In this document: piece by piece, positions 1 to 5,540 of the stretch
How the letters are laid out: every line of letters starts with the position of its first letter
Numbering within the stretch: the first letter of the stretch is position 1
NCBI GenBank assembly: GCA_001768155.1
Contig: MENC01000133.1
Span: 1 to 5,991 of the forward strand
Source: Bacteroidetes bacterium GWA2_30_7
GTDB taxonomy: Bacteria > Bacteroidota > Bacteroidia > Bacteroidales > GWF2-33-38
Direction of reading: 5' to 3'
DNA: 5,991 nt
Notes under the pieces: generated by a model
Database searches by the model: none
What the model was told of the DNA's origin: nothing
The model's input: only the letters and a program-made list of their open reading frames with translations
Translations under genes and position numbers: made by a program

Positions 1-106
1 GTGGCATTAGTTTGTTTTTTAGCATTTTAAATAGACTGATTAGTTACGTTTTTTTGAATTTTCTGATTGTTAATAAAATTGGCAGTTATTAACTGAAAAT
101 TTATAA

Positions 107-124
107 TTTTAGCTGTTTTAGCTG
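107..124. repeat. Tandem 9-bp direct repeat, two copies
   Basis: Two perfect head-to-tail copies of TTTTAGCTG lie just beyond the ispE stop codon, on the far side from the gene. A small inverted repeat, CAGTTA-T-TAACTG, follows at 83-95. Neither resembles a strong intrinsic terminator. The repeat is visible in the sequence, but its function is unknown and it may be simple slippage. The rest of 1-133 shows nothing I can assign. Confidence 0.55.
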
Positions 125-133
125 CAATGTGGG

Positions 134-964
134 TTAAATAAAACTAACTCTGAAATTATTTATAATATTTCCTTTCCAAATAAAATTTTGATTACCAAAA
201 AGTTTTAAATCCGGTTCGGTTTCAAATAATCCATAAACTGCCGAACCACTTCCACTCATTGAAGCATATTTTGCACCATGTTTATACATTTGTTCCTTAA
301 TTTGAGATAATAAAGGATATTTTTGAAATATTGGCTTTTCAAAATCGTTTTCAATTTCATTAATCCATTCTATTTTGAATTTATCGTATAAATTAAGCAA
401 ACTTACTTTACGCTCTTTTGGTTTAATTAATGAAAAAGCTTCTTTGGTAGAAATAAAAATATTTGGTTTTATAATTACAATTTTATAGTAGTGAAAGAAA
501 TCAATTTCTGTAAAAATTTCGCCTCTACCTGAAGCATAAACTGCCTCATTTTCAATAAATACCGGACAATCTGAACCTAATTGTAATGCTAATTCTTTTT
601 GCTTTTCAATCGAAATATTTAATTCAAAAAGCTTATTCAAACCTTTAATTAAAAACGCAGCATCAGAAGAACCTCCACCAAGTCCGGCACCAAATGGAAT
701 AACTTTATGTAAATGAATTTCAATATTTGGAATCTTGTAATCTTGTTTTAATAAATTATATGCTTTAATACAAAGATTATTAGATGATTCTCCATCAATC
801 TCTAGCCCAGAAGTTGTAAATTTAAACTCTTTAGCTTCAACAAATTCCAAAATATCGCACAAATCTATAGGAGCAAAAATAGTTTCTAAATTATGAAAAC
901 CATCATCTCGTTTTTGAGTAATATGTAAGCCAAGATTTATTTTAGCATTTGGAAAAATTACCAT
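134..964 (-). CDS. ispE: 4-diphosphocytidyl-2-C-methyl-D-erythritol kinase (IspE)
   Basis: This cytosolic GHMP-family kinase phosphorylates the 2-hydroxyl of CDP-methylerythritol with ATP, the fourth step of the MEP route to IPP and DMAPP. The protein has 276 residues, close to the E. coli enzyme (283). The N-terminal PNAKINLGL (residues 5-13) carries the conserved Lys8, matching E. coli Lys10. The glycine-rich ATP loop, PFGAGLGGGSSDAA, is at 90-103. LGSDCPVF (129-136) carries the catalytic Asp132, matching E. coli Asp141. The third GHMP motif, SMSGSGSAVYGLF, is at 235-247. All motifs are intact, so the gene should be functional. The ATG shares one base with the TAA of the upstream barrel-protein gene (TAATG junction), which suggests translational coupling in an operon with that gene and tag. 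No ribosome binding site is visible, as is usual in Bacteroidota. The C-terminus is complete. Confidence 0.97.
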   Translation of the reverse strand: MVIFPNAKINLGLHITQKRDDGFHNLETIFAPIDLCDILEFVEAKEFKFTTSGLEIDGESSNNLCIKAYNLLKQDYKIPNIEIHLHKVIPFGAGLGGGSSDAAFLIKGLNKLFELNISIEKQKELALQLGSDCPVFIENEAVYASGRGEIFTEIDFFHYYKIVIIKPNIFISTKEAFSLIKPKERKVSLLNLYDKFKIEWINEIENDFEKPIFQKYPLLSQIKEQMYKHGAKYASMSGSGSAVYGLFETEPDLKLFGNQNFIWKGNIINNFRVSFI

Positions 965-1626
965 TACAGAATATTTATTGATAATGTAATTCGATGAAAT
1001 CCAAAACTTTTGATTGATTCATTGTAAATTGTATTTTCAGGTTTTATATGATTCATAAAACTGTATGAATATTTTAGTTCTGGTCCAACTATAATTGATT
1101 CATTAAAAATATCAATTCCAATACCGGCTTCTAGTTCAAAATCATTAGGTCTTAACTCAAGTTTATGTATTGCCCTATCAGTATTTCCAATCATAAATGA
1201 ATAGGCAGTACCAATCATTAAATAATATTTTTTGGCAGAAGATAGATAATAATTCAACTGTAAAGGAACAGGAACAACTGTATAATTCAAATTTTCTTTA
1301 TGATTTCCATCAGGTAAAAATGAGTAATTAATTTTATTTCTGATGAACAATAAGCCAGGAGCCAACTTTAAATTTACTCTATCGCTTATTGGGAATAAAA
1401 ACAACATCGACACATTATATCCAGCTGAATTACTTGCACTTATAGAATTAATGGAATCGCTAAACAATGAATTTTTGTTTTGCTTTAATCGAATCATATT
1501 AAAGTTTGCACCAAAGTTAAATCCCATTTTAGTAGTTCCATCTCCTGCAAAATCGTCTTCCTCTTGCGAAAAGAGATTTAATGAGATATGAAGTAAAAAA
1601 ATAATGTATAATAATTTATTTCCCAT
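964..1626 (-). CDS. Outer-membrane beta-barrel protein, PorT-like
   Basis: This is probably an outer-membrane protein with a small beta-barrel. The first 20 residues form a Sec signal peptide: Lys4, then the hydrophobic stretch LLYIIFLLHISLNLF, with likely cleavage after Ser20 and before QEEDD. A mature protein of about 200 residues follows, with alternating hydrophobic and polar strands, for example MGFNFGANFNMIRL (34-47), VNLKLAPGLLFIRNKINYSF (84-103) and ELEAGIGIDIF (164-174). It ends in the strand HRITLSINIL, with a terminal hydrophobic residue. The pattern of an LxPGLxF strand, a PVPLQLNYYL strand, a D-x-E-x-x-G-x-G-x-D segment and VGPELKYSYSF resembles the PorT/OMP_b-brl_2 family, some members of which serve type IX secretion and gliding. 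Assigning it as PorT itself is inference, and it could be another barrel of the same fold. The start overlaps the 3' end of tag by 11 bp, and the stop overlaps the ispE start by 1 bp. Confidence 0.82.
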   Translation of the reverse strand: MGNKLLYIIFLLHISLNLFSQEEDDFAGDGTTKMGFNFGANFNMIRLKQNKNSLFSDSINSISASNSAGYNVSMLFLFPISDRVNLKLAPGLLFIRNKINYSFLPDGNHKENLNYTVVPVPLQLNYYLSSAKKYYLMIGTAYSFMIGNTDRAIHKLELRPNDFELEAGIGIDIFNESIIVGPELKYSYSFMNHIKPENTIYNESIKSFGFHRITLSINIL

Positions 1627-2194
1627 TTATCAGTTTATTTATTTCATTGTATCTAAAGCAATTAATTAAGTGGTCGTTTACTAATCCTGCTGCTTGCATA
1701 TAAGCATAACATGTAGTTGAGCCGGCAAACTTAAAACCTTGTTTTATAAGTTCTTTACTCATTTTATCGGAAATTGAAGTTTTTGGAGGAAGTTCTTTTA
1801 ATTCTTTCCATGAATTAATAATTGTAGTTCCATCAACAAATTGCCAAATATATTTATCAAATGAACCATATTTTTCACAAATATTCAAAAATGCTTTGGC
1901 ATTATTAATTGTTGCATGAATTTTAAGCTTATTCTTAATAATTGACGAATCTTCTAATAATTTTGCAATTTTGGATTCCGAAAATTTTGCAATTTTTTCA
2001 GGAATAAAATTTTCAAAAGCTTTTCTGAAACCTTCTCGTTTATTTAAAACAATTTGCCAACTCAATCCAGCCTGAAAAGTATCAAGTACAATAAATTCAA
2101 AATGCTTAGAATCATCATGTAAAGGAACTCCCCATTCTTCATCATGATATTTTATCATCAATTCGTTGTTTTTGGGCCAATTGCATCTTTCCAT
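1616..2194 (-). CDS. tag: DNA-3-methyladenine glycosylase I (Tag)
   Basis: This base-excision repair enzyme removes 3-methyladenine from alkylated DNA. The 192-residue protein matches E. coli Tag in length and almost residue for residue in its landmarks. MERC at the N-terminus and YHDEEWGVP (16-24) give the zinc ligands Cys4 and His17. GLVNDHLINC near the C-terminus gives His175 and Cys179. These four ligands have the same numbering as in E. coli. The helix-hairpin-helix region with QAGLSW (41-46) and the GFKFAGSTTCYAYMQAAG block are conserved. At the position of E. coli Glu38, a 3-methyladenine contact, this protein has Asp38, a conservative change. It is the first gene of the minus-strand string; the barrel-protein gene starts inside its last codons. 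I found no good TTTG/TAnnTTTG promoter upstream, so the promoter is unassigned. The spacer near the start holds a short inverted repeat. Confidence 0.97.
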   Translation of the reverse strand: MERCNWPKNNELMIKYHDEEWGVPLHDDSKHFEFIVLDTFQAGLSWQIVLNKREGFRKAFENFIPEKIAKFSESKIAKLLEDSSIIKNKLKIHATINNAKAFLNICEKYGSFDKYIWQFVDGTTIINSWKELKELPPKTSISDKMSKELIKQGFKFAGSTTCYAYMQAAGLVNDHLINCFRYNEINKLINGK

Positions 2195-2205
2195 AGTTTG
2201 AAGTT

Positions 2206-2221
2206 TTCAAAACAGTTTGAA
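2206..2221. repeat. Short inverted repeat upstream of tag
   Basis: TTCAAA-ACAG-TTTGAA is a perfect 6-bp inverted repeat with a 4-bp spacer, 12 bp upstream of the tag start codon. A further AGTTTGAA copy sits at 2195-2202, so alternative pairings are possible. It could be a small operator or a leader hairpin, but in AT-rich DNA such a short repeat may be chance. Confidence 0.3.
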
Positions 2222-2303
2222 CATGAAATCTAAAATTTCTAAATTCAAAAATCCTAAATTCTATTGCGAATTTATGCTTTTTATTGAATTTAAAAAATCC
2301 ATT

Positions 2304-2325
2304 AAATATTTGAGCAAATATTTGA
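2304..2325. promoter_or_regulatory. Candidate operator: duplicated AAATATTTGA
   Basis: Two perfect copies of AAATATTTGA (2304-2313 and 2316-2325) are separated by GC, giving a 12-bp period. The AAATATTT core of each is palindromic, and the second copy extends to the perfect palindrome CAAATATTTG at 2315-2324. The second copy contains the TTTG of the -33 box of the liuB promoter, so a protein bound here would compete with RNA polymerase. The repeat is seen directly; the regulatory role is inference, and no regulator gene is in the window. Confidence 0.4.
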
Positions 2326-2351
2326 TTAATGTATGTATTGGTTTATTTTTG
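2321..2351 (+). promoter_or_regulatory. Bacteroidota-type promoter for liuB
   Basis: TTTG at 2321-2324, a 19-bp spacer, and TATTTTTG at 2344-2351 match the Bacteroidota housekeeping consensus (TTTG, 19-21 bp, TAnnTTTG) at every fixed position. Transcription should start near 2358, leaving a leader of about 35 nt before the liuB ATG at 2394. It is oriented toward liuB and would also drive the downstream genes. Confidence 0.75.
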
Positions 2352-2393
2352 TGAGAATTAAAGTTTTTTCATACAAATTAAACAAATAATCGC

Positions 2394-4001
2394 ATGTTTC
2401 GTATTGAATCTAAAATAGATACAAATTCTCCTGAATTTATCGGCAATAAAGAAAAATACATTGAAATACTTAATAAATTCAAGAAAATTCTTTCAGATGT
2501 CAAAAAAGGCAGTTCACAAAGGGCTGTTGAAAAACATAAAGAAAGAGGAAAATTGTTGGCTCGTGAAAGAATTGACATGTTAGTTGACCAGAATACTCCT
2601 TTTTTGGAATTATCTGCATTAGCTGCTTACGGAACAAATAATAACGAATTTCCTTCTGCTGGCATTATTACAGGAATTGGCGTTATACATGGTCGTGAAA
2701 CCTTAATTATTGCGAATGATGCAACAGTAAAAGGTGGAACTTACATGAAAGAAACAATTAAGAAACATATTCGGGCTCAGGATATTGCAGCCGAAAATCA
2801 TTTGCCTTGCGTTTATATGGTTGATTCAGGTGGAGTTTTCCTTCCCGACCAGTCAAATGTTTTTCCCGATAAAGATGGATTTGGAAGATTTTTCTTTAAT
2901 CAGGCAAGAATGTCGTCGCTGGGAATTCCTCAAATAGCAATAGTTATGGGCTCTTGCACAGCCGGTGGAGCTTATATGCCGGCAATGAGTGACGAAGTAA
3001 TAATTGTAAAAAATCAGGGAACAATTTTTATTGGTGGACCACCACTTGTAAAAGCAGCAACAGGCGAAGAAGTTACAGCCGAACAACTTGGCGGAGCAGA
3101 AGTTCATACTGTTATTTCCGGTGTAGCCGACCATTTTGCAGAAAACGACCAACATGCAATTCAAATTTGCAGAAATATTTTTCAAACACTTGAACTCAAG
3201 GAAAAACAAAAATTAGAAGTTATTCCTTTTGAAGAACCTTTTTACGACCCTGAAGAATTATACGGAATAGCCCCAATTGACCTAAAAAAACCTGTTGATT
3301 CCCGCGAAATAATTGCTCGTATAGTTGATGGAAGTAAATTTCAGGAATTTAAAGCCAGATATGCTCCAACAATTGTTACCGGATTTGCACGTATAATGGG
3401 ATTTCCGGTTGGAATAATTGCAAATAATGGAGTTATATTTTCTGAAACTTCATTAAAAGCTGCTCATTTTGTTGAATTGTGTTCTGCCCGAAATACGCCA
3501 ATTATCTTTTTGCAAAATATTACAGGATTTATTGTAGGAAAACAATATGAACACGGTGGAATTGCACGTGATGGTGCAAAATTCGTACATGCAGTAGCAA
3601 ATGCAAATGTTCCAAAATTCACTGTAATTTTTGGAGGCTCTTTTGGTGCCGGAAATTATGCAATGTCAGGAAGAGCTTATGAACCACGATTATTATTAAT
3701 GTGGCCCAACTCAAAAATTTCCGTTATGGGAGGCGAACAAGCTGCAAATGTGCTAATTACCGTTAAGCAAGACCAGTTAAAAGCTTCAGGTAAAAGCATG
3801 ACCGAGGAAGAAATTTCAAAATTAAGAAATGAAATTCTTCAAAAATATGAATACGAAGGTTCTGCATATTTTAGCACATCACGAATTTGGGACGATGGAA
3901 TAATTGACCCTGTTGACACAAGAAAAGTATTAGCAATGGGAATAGCAGCATCATTAAATAAGAAGTTTCCGGTTACTAAATATGGAATTTTCAGAATGTA
4001 A
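2394..4001 (+). CDS. liuB: Methylcrotonyl-CoA carboxylase, carboxyltransferase (beta) subunit
   Basis: This subunit transfers CO2 from carboxybiotin to 3-methylcrotonyl-CoA, giving 3-methylglutaconyl-CoA in leucine breakdown. The 535-residue protein has the two crotonase-like halves of an acyl-CoA carboxyltransferase. The N-terminal KHKERGKLLARERID is at about 47-61. VYMVDSGGVFLPDQSNVFPD (140-159) and MGSCTAGGAYMPAMSDE (185-201) form the N-domain, followed by GTIFIGGPPLVKAATGEEV (209-227). FLQNITGF (372-379), GGSFGAGNYAMSGRAY (414-429) and SVMGGEQAANVL (443-454) form the C-domain. The terminal YGIFRM matches methylcrotonyl-CoA carboxylases rather than propionyl-CoA carboxylases. The related geranyl-CoA carboxylase is a less likely alternative, and liuC downstream supports the leucine assignment. 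The biotin-carrying alpha subunit (LiuD) needed for activity is not in the window. The ATG lies about 35 nt after the predicted transcription start. The coding sequence is intact. Confidence 0.94.
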   Translation: MFRIESKIDTNSPEFIGNKEKYIEILNKFKKILSDVKKGSSQRAVEKHKERGKLLARERIDMLVDQNTPFLELSALAAYGTNNNEFPSAGIITGIGVIHGRETLIIANDATVKGGTYMKETIKKHIRAQDIAAENHLPCVYMVDSGGVFLPDQSNVFPDKDGFGRFFFNQARMSSLGIPQIAIVMGSCTAGGAYMPAMSDEVIIVKNQGTIFIGGPPLVKAATGEEVTAEQLGGAEVHTVISGVADHFAENDQHAIQICRNIFQTLELKEKQKLEVIPFEEPFYDPEELYGIAPIDLKKPVDSREIIARIVDGSKFQEFKARYAPTIVTGFARIMGFPVGIIANNGVIFSETSLKAAHFVELCSARNTPIIFLQNITGFIVGKQYEHGGIARDGAKFVHAVANANVPKFTVIFGGSFGAGNYAMSGRAYEPRLLLMWPNSKISVMGGEQAANVLITVKQDQLKASGKSMTEEEISKLRNEILQKYEYEGSAYFSTSRIWDDGIIDPVDTRKVLAMGIAASLNKKFPVTKYGIFRM

Positions 4002-4003
4002 AA

Positions 4004-4681
4004 ATGGAAAATCTTCAGGCTCCTGATAAAAATAACTTATTAAAATCAATTGTTGATTTAATTGATAATTCACGCAATAAAGTTGCATTAGCTGTCAATA
4101 GTGAATTAACGCTTTTATATTGGAATATTGGGAAGCAGATAAATGAAGATATTTTAAAAAACAGCAGAGCTGATTATGGAAAGAAAATTGTTTTTGAACT
4201 TAGCCAAGAACTAACAAAGAAATATGGTACTGGTTTTAGTAAAAAAAATCTACATAATTTCATTAAATTCAATGAATTATATCCTGACATTCAAATTGTG
4301 CAGACAGTGTCTGCACAATTGAGTTGGTCACATATTTATAGTTTAATTTACATTACAGATGATATAAAACGTGAATTTTACATCCAAATGTGCATTCATG
4401 AAAGATGGAGTGTAAGAACTCTGCAAGGAAGAATTGACAGTATGTTATATGAAAGAACAGCAATTAGTAAAAAGCCTGAACAAACAATTATAAAATATAT
4501 TTTACTATGGAACACAGATGACACTGATTATTACGATTTTCACAGAATCTCATATTCTAAACTAAAAAAAATCATAATTTATCTTAACCATCAGCTTTAT
4601 CTGCGTTCTATTTCTTATAAATCTTTAAGATATTTTAATAATACCATTAATTTATCGAAATTTGAAAAGAAAGTTGCATAA
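4004..4681 (+). CDS. DUF1016 (YhcG-type) N-terminal domain protein, C-terminally truncated
   Basis: Residues 1-164 match the N-terminal domain of DUF1016/YhcG proteins, a predicted DNA-binding module: VNSELTLLYWNIGKQI (31-46), YGKKIVFELSQEL (58-70), FSKKNLHNFIKF (78-89), IVQTVSAQLSWSHIYSLI (98-115) and the block ERWSVRTLQGRIDSMLYERTAISKKPEQ (133-160). Family members normally have about 340-370 residues and continue into a PDDEXK nuclease domain with a TPDLVF...DFLGL motif. Here similarity stops at about residue 164, and the remaining ~60 residues (from YILLWNTDDTDYYDF) are encoded by a palindromic repeat element and the sequence after it. The nuclease half is absent, so this is most likely a decayed remnant, although the truncated frame stays open and could make a DNA-binding protein. 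It starts 2 bp after the liuB stop and ends 10 bp before the liuC start, so it would be co-transcribed with both. Confidence 0.8.
   Translation: MENLQAPDKNNLLKSIVDLIDNSRNKVALAVNSELTLLYWNIGKQINEDILKNSRADYGKKIVFELSQELTKKYGTGFSKKNLHNFIKFNELYPDIQIVQTVSAQLSWSHIYSLIYITDDIKREFYIQMCIHERWSVRTLQGRIDSMLYERTAISKKPEQTIIKYILLWNTDDTDYYDFHRISYSKLKKIIIYLNHQLYLRSISYKSLRYFNNTINLSKFEKKVA
4294..4320. repeat. Perfect 27-bp palindrome inside the DUF1016 coding sequence
   Basis: The arms AATTGTGCAGACA and TGTCTGCACAATT are exact reverse complements around a single G at 4307. They encode the IVQTVSAQL segment of the DUF1016 N-terminal domain. The symmetry ends cleanly at both sides (A at 4293 opposite G at 4321). 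It contains two GTG valine codons in a gene neighbourhood that favours GTT and GTA, so the symmetry is not simply a product of local codon habit. Possible roles are a protein-binding site, perhaps for the encoded DNA-binding domain itself, or an mRNA hairpin. The function is unknown. Confidence 0.85.
4507..4611. repeat. Imperfect palindromic interspersed-repeat element
   Basis: The left arm, beginning GAACACAGATGACACTGAT at 4510, pairs with the right arm ending at GTTC (4605-4608). Over 28 positions 21 are complementary, including the blocks GAAC, CAGAT, CTGAT and GAT. About 43 bp lie between the arms, with a small inner AGAAT-CTCAT-ATTCT hairpin at 4544-4558. From memory, the ACACAGATGACAC...ATCTGCGTTCTAT pattern resembles non-autonomous palindromic repeats scattered in many bacterial genomes, Bacteroidota among them. 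No transposase or clear target-site duplication is visible. Its left edge coincides, within about 10 bp, with the point where DUF1016 similarity ends, which suggests that insertion or recombination here removed the rest of that gene. Confidence 0.65.
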
Positions 4682-4691
4682 AATAATTAAA

Positions 4692-5483
4692 ATGAAAATA
4701 TACTCAACAATCGACCTCGAAATAAACAACAACTTAGCAACAGTTTGGCTTAACCGACCAGATATTCGAAATGCTTTAAACGAAACAATGATTTCTGAAA
4801 TTATAGAATGTTTTGAAGAAATAAACAAATTACAAGAAGTTAGAATTGTTCTTTTAAAAGGTCGTGGAAAATCATTTTGTGCAGGAGCTGACCTTAATTG
4901 GATGAGAGGAGTCAGCAAATATACTTTTGAGCAAAATTATGCAGAAAGCATTCAACTTGCAAAATGTTTTTACACTATTTATACAAGTAAAAAACCTGTT
5001 ATAGCTGTAATTCATGGAGCTGCTATTGGCGGTGCAAACGGACTTTATTCGTCTGCCGATTTTGCTTTTTGCGACAACGAAACTGTATTTGCATTCAGCG
5101 AAGTTAATATTGGAATAATTCCTGCAACTATTTCGCCTTACATTTTAAAAAGAGCAGGAGAGTTTGTTGGTAAAGATTTGATGTTTACAGGTCGCAAAAT
5201 AAAAGGAAAAGAAGCCGAGCAACTACATTTGGTAAACAAATCTTTGGATTCATCTGAACTTGAAAATCATGTAAATTCAGTAATCAATGAATTATTAACT
5301 TCAGGACCAGATGCAGTTGCAAAATGTAAAGAACTAATATATAATGTTGTAAACAATAATTTTAATTCTGTTCAAGTAATTGAATATACAGCAAAAATGA
5401 TAGCCGAAGCAAGAATGTCAAGTGAAGGGCAAGAAGGAATGGCTTCGTTTTTAGAAAAGAGGAAACCTAGGTGGTGTGAATAA
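4692..5483 (+). CDS. liuC: Methylglutaconyl-CoA hydratase family enoyl-CoA hydratase (LiuC-like)
   Basis: This crotonase-fold enzyme probably hydrates 3-methylglutaconyl-CoA to HMG-CoA, the step after methylcrotonyl-CoA carboxylase in leucine catabolism. The ATG at 4692 gives 263 residues, the family's usual length. An ATG at 4662 would add 11 residues of basic sequence and overlap the upstream frame, so I reject it. The oxyanion-hole segments are FCAGADLNWM (62-71) and HGAAIGGANGL (108-118). The catalytic Glu137 lies in FSEVNIGIIPATISP, equivalent to rat crotonase Glu164. The first crotonase Glu (rat Glu144) is replaced by Gly117; as I recall them, Pseudomonas LiuC/AtuE-type hydratases share this feature. 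The C-terminal SSEGQEGMASFLEKRKPRW (243-261) also matches LiuC closely. The gene is separated from liuB only by the truncated DUF1016 gene. Geranyl-pathway hydratase (AtuE) is the main alternative. Confidence 0.88.
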   Translation: MKIYSTIDLEINNNLATVWLNRPDIRNALNETMISEIIECFEEINKLQEVRIVLLKGRGKSFCAGADLNWMRGVSKYTFEQNYAESIQLAKCFYTIYTSKKPVIAVIHGAAIGGANGLYSSADFAFCDNETVFAFSEVNIGIIPATISPYILKRAGEFVGKDLMFTGRKIKGKEAEQLHLVNKSLDSSELENHVNSVINELLTSGPDAVAKCKELIYNVVNNNFNSVQVIEYTAKMIAEARMSSEGQEGMASFLEKRKPRWCE

Positions 5484-5488
5484 TAATA

Positions 5489-5512
5489 AATTAGTTTTAA
5501 TTAAACTCAATT
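5489..5512. terminator. AT-rich hairpin after liuC, weak terminator candidate
   Basis: AATTAGTTT (5489-5497), loop TAATT, then AAACT-C-AATT form a 9-bp stem with one bulged C, starting 5 bp after the liuC stop. The stem is nearly all A-T and no clear T-run follows, so termination would be inefficient. It may only mark the operon end. Confidence 0.25.
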
Positions 5513-5525
5513 ATTCGTATATTTA
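5495..5525 (+). promoter_or_regulatory. Possible weak promoter for the sce7726-family gene
   Basis: TTTT at 5495-5498 and TATATTTA at 5518-5525 are 19 bp apart and match the Bacteroidota TTTG/TAnnTTTG consensus except for the last base of each box. The start of transcription would be close to 5532, leaving a very short leader before the ATG at 5541. It overlaps the hairpin after liuC. In such AT-rich DNA this may be chance. Confidence 0.3.
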
Positions 5526-5540
5526 TAGAAAATAAATTTT

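Noticed and set aside
1..30. Plus-strand frame reading VALVCFLAF then TAA, as a possible C-terminus of a hydrophobic protein; on the minus strand an ATG near 25 reads MLKNKLMP into the window edge.
   Set aside because: Nine or fewer codons at the edge give no recognisable family, and the two readings compete. Neither can be supported without the flanking sequence.
83..95. CAGTTA-T-TAACTG inverted repeat beyond ispE as a terminator of the minus-strand operon.
   Set aside because: The one-base centre forces a larger loop, leaving only a 4-5 bp A-T-rich stem with no strong T-run on the minus strand.
1343..1591. Plus-strand open frame of 82 codons opposite the barrel-protein gene.
   Set aside because: It lies wholly within the antisense of a well-supported gene, has no recognisable domain and no promoter or start context.
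2195..2393. Search for a minus-strand TTTG/TAnnTTTG promoter for tag.
   Set aside because: No pair of boxes with a 19-21 bp spacer was found on the minus strand, so no promoter is called.
2378..2578. Minus-strand open frame of 66 codons at the liuB 5' end.
   Set aside because: It is antisense to the LiuB N-terminus, with no family match and no promoter in that direction.
2853..3209. Minus-strand open frame of 118 codons inside liuB, rich in Cys and Asn.
   Set aside because: It is the complement of highly conserved LiuB motifs. Its composition is typical of an antisense shadow.
4662..4691. Upstream in-frame ATG for liuC, giving 273 residues.
   Set aside because: The extra MKRKLHKIIK has no counterpart in the family and overlaps the upstream frame by 20 bp. 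The ATG at 4692 gives the normal length and sits after an A-rich leader.
4652..4918. Minus-strand open frame of 88 codons opposite the start of liuC.
   Set aside because: It overlaps the conserved crotonase N-terminus on the other strand and has no protein-like features.
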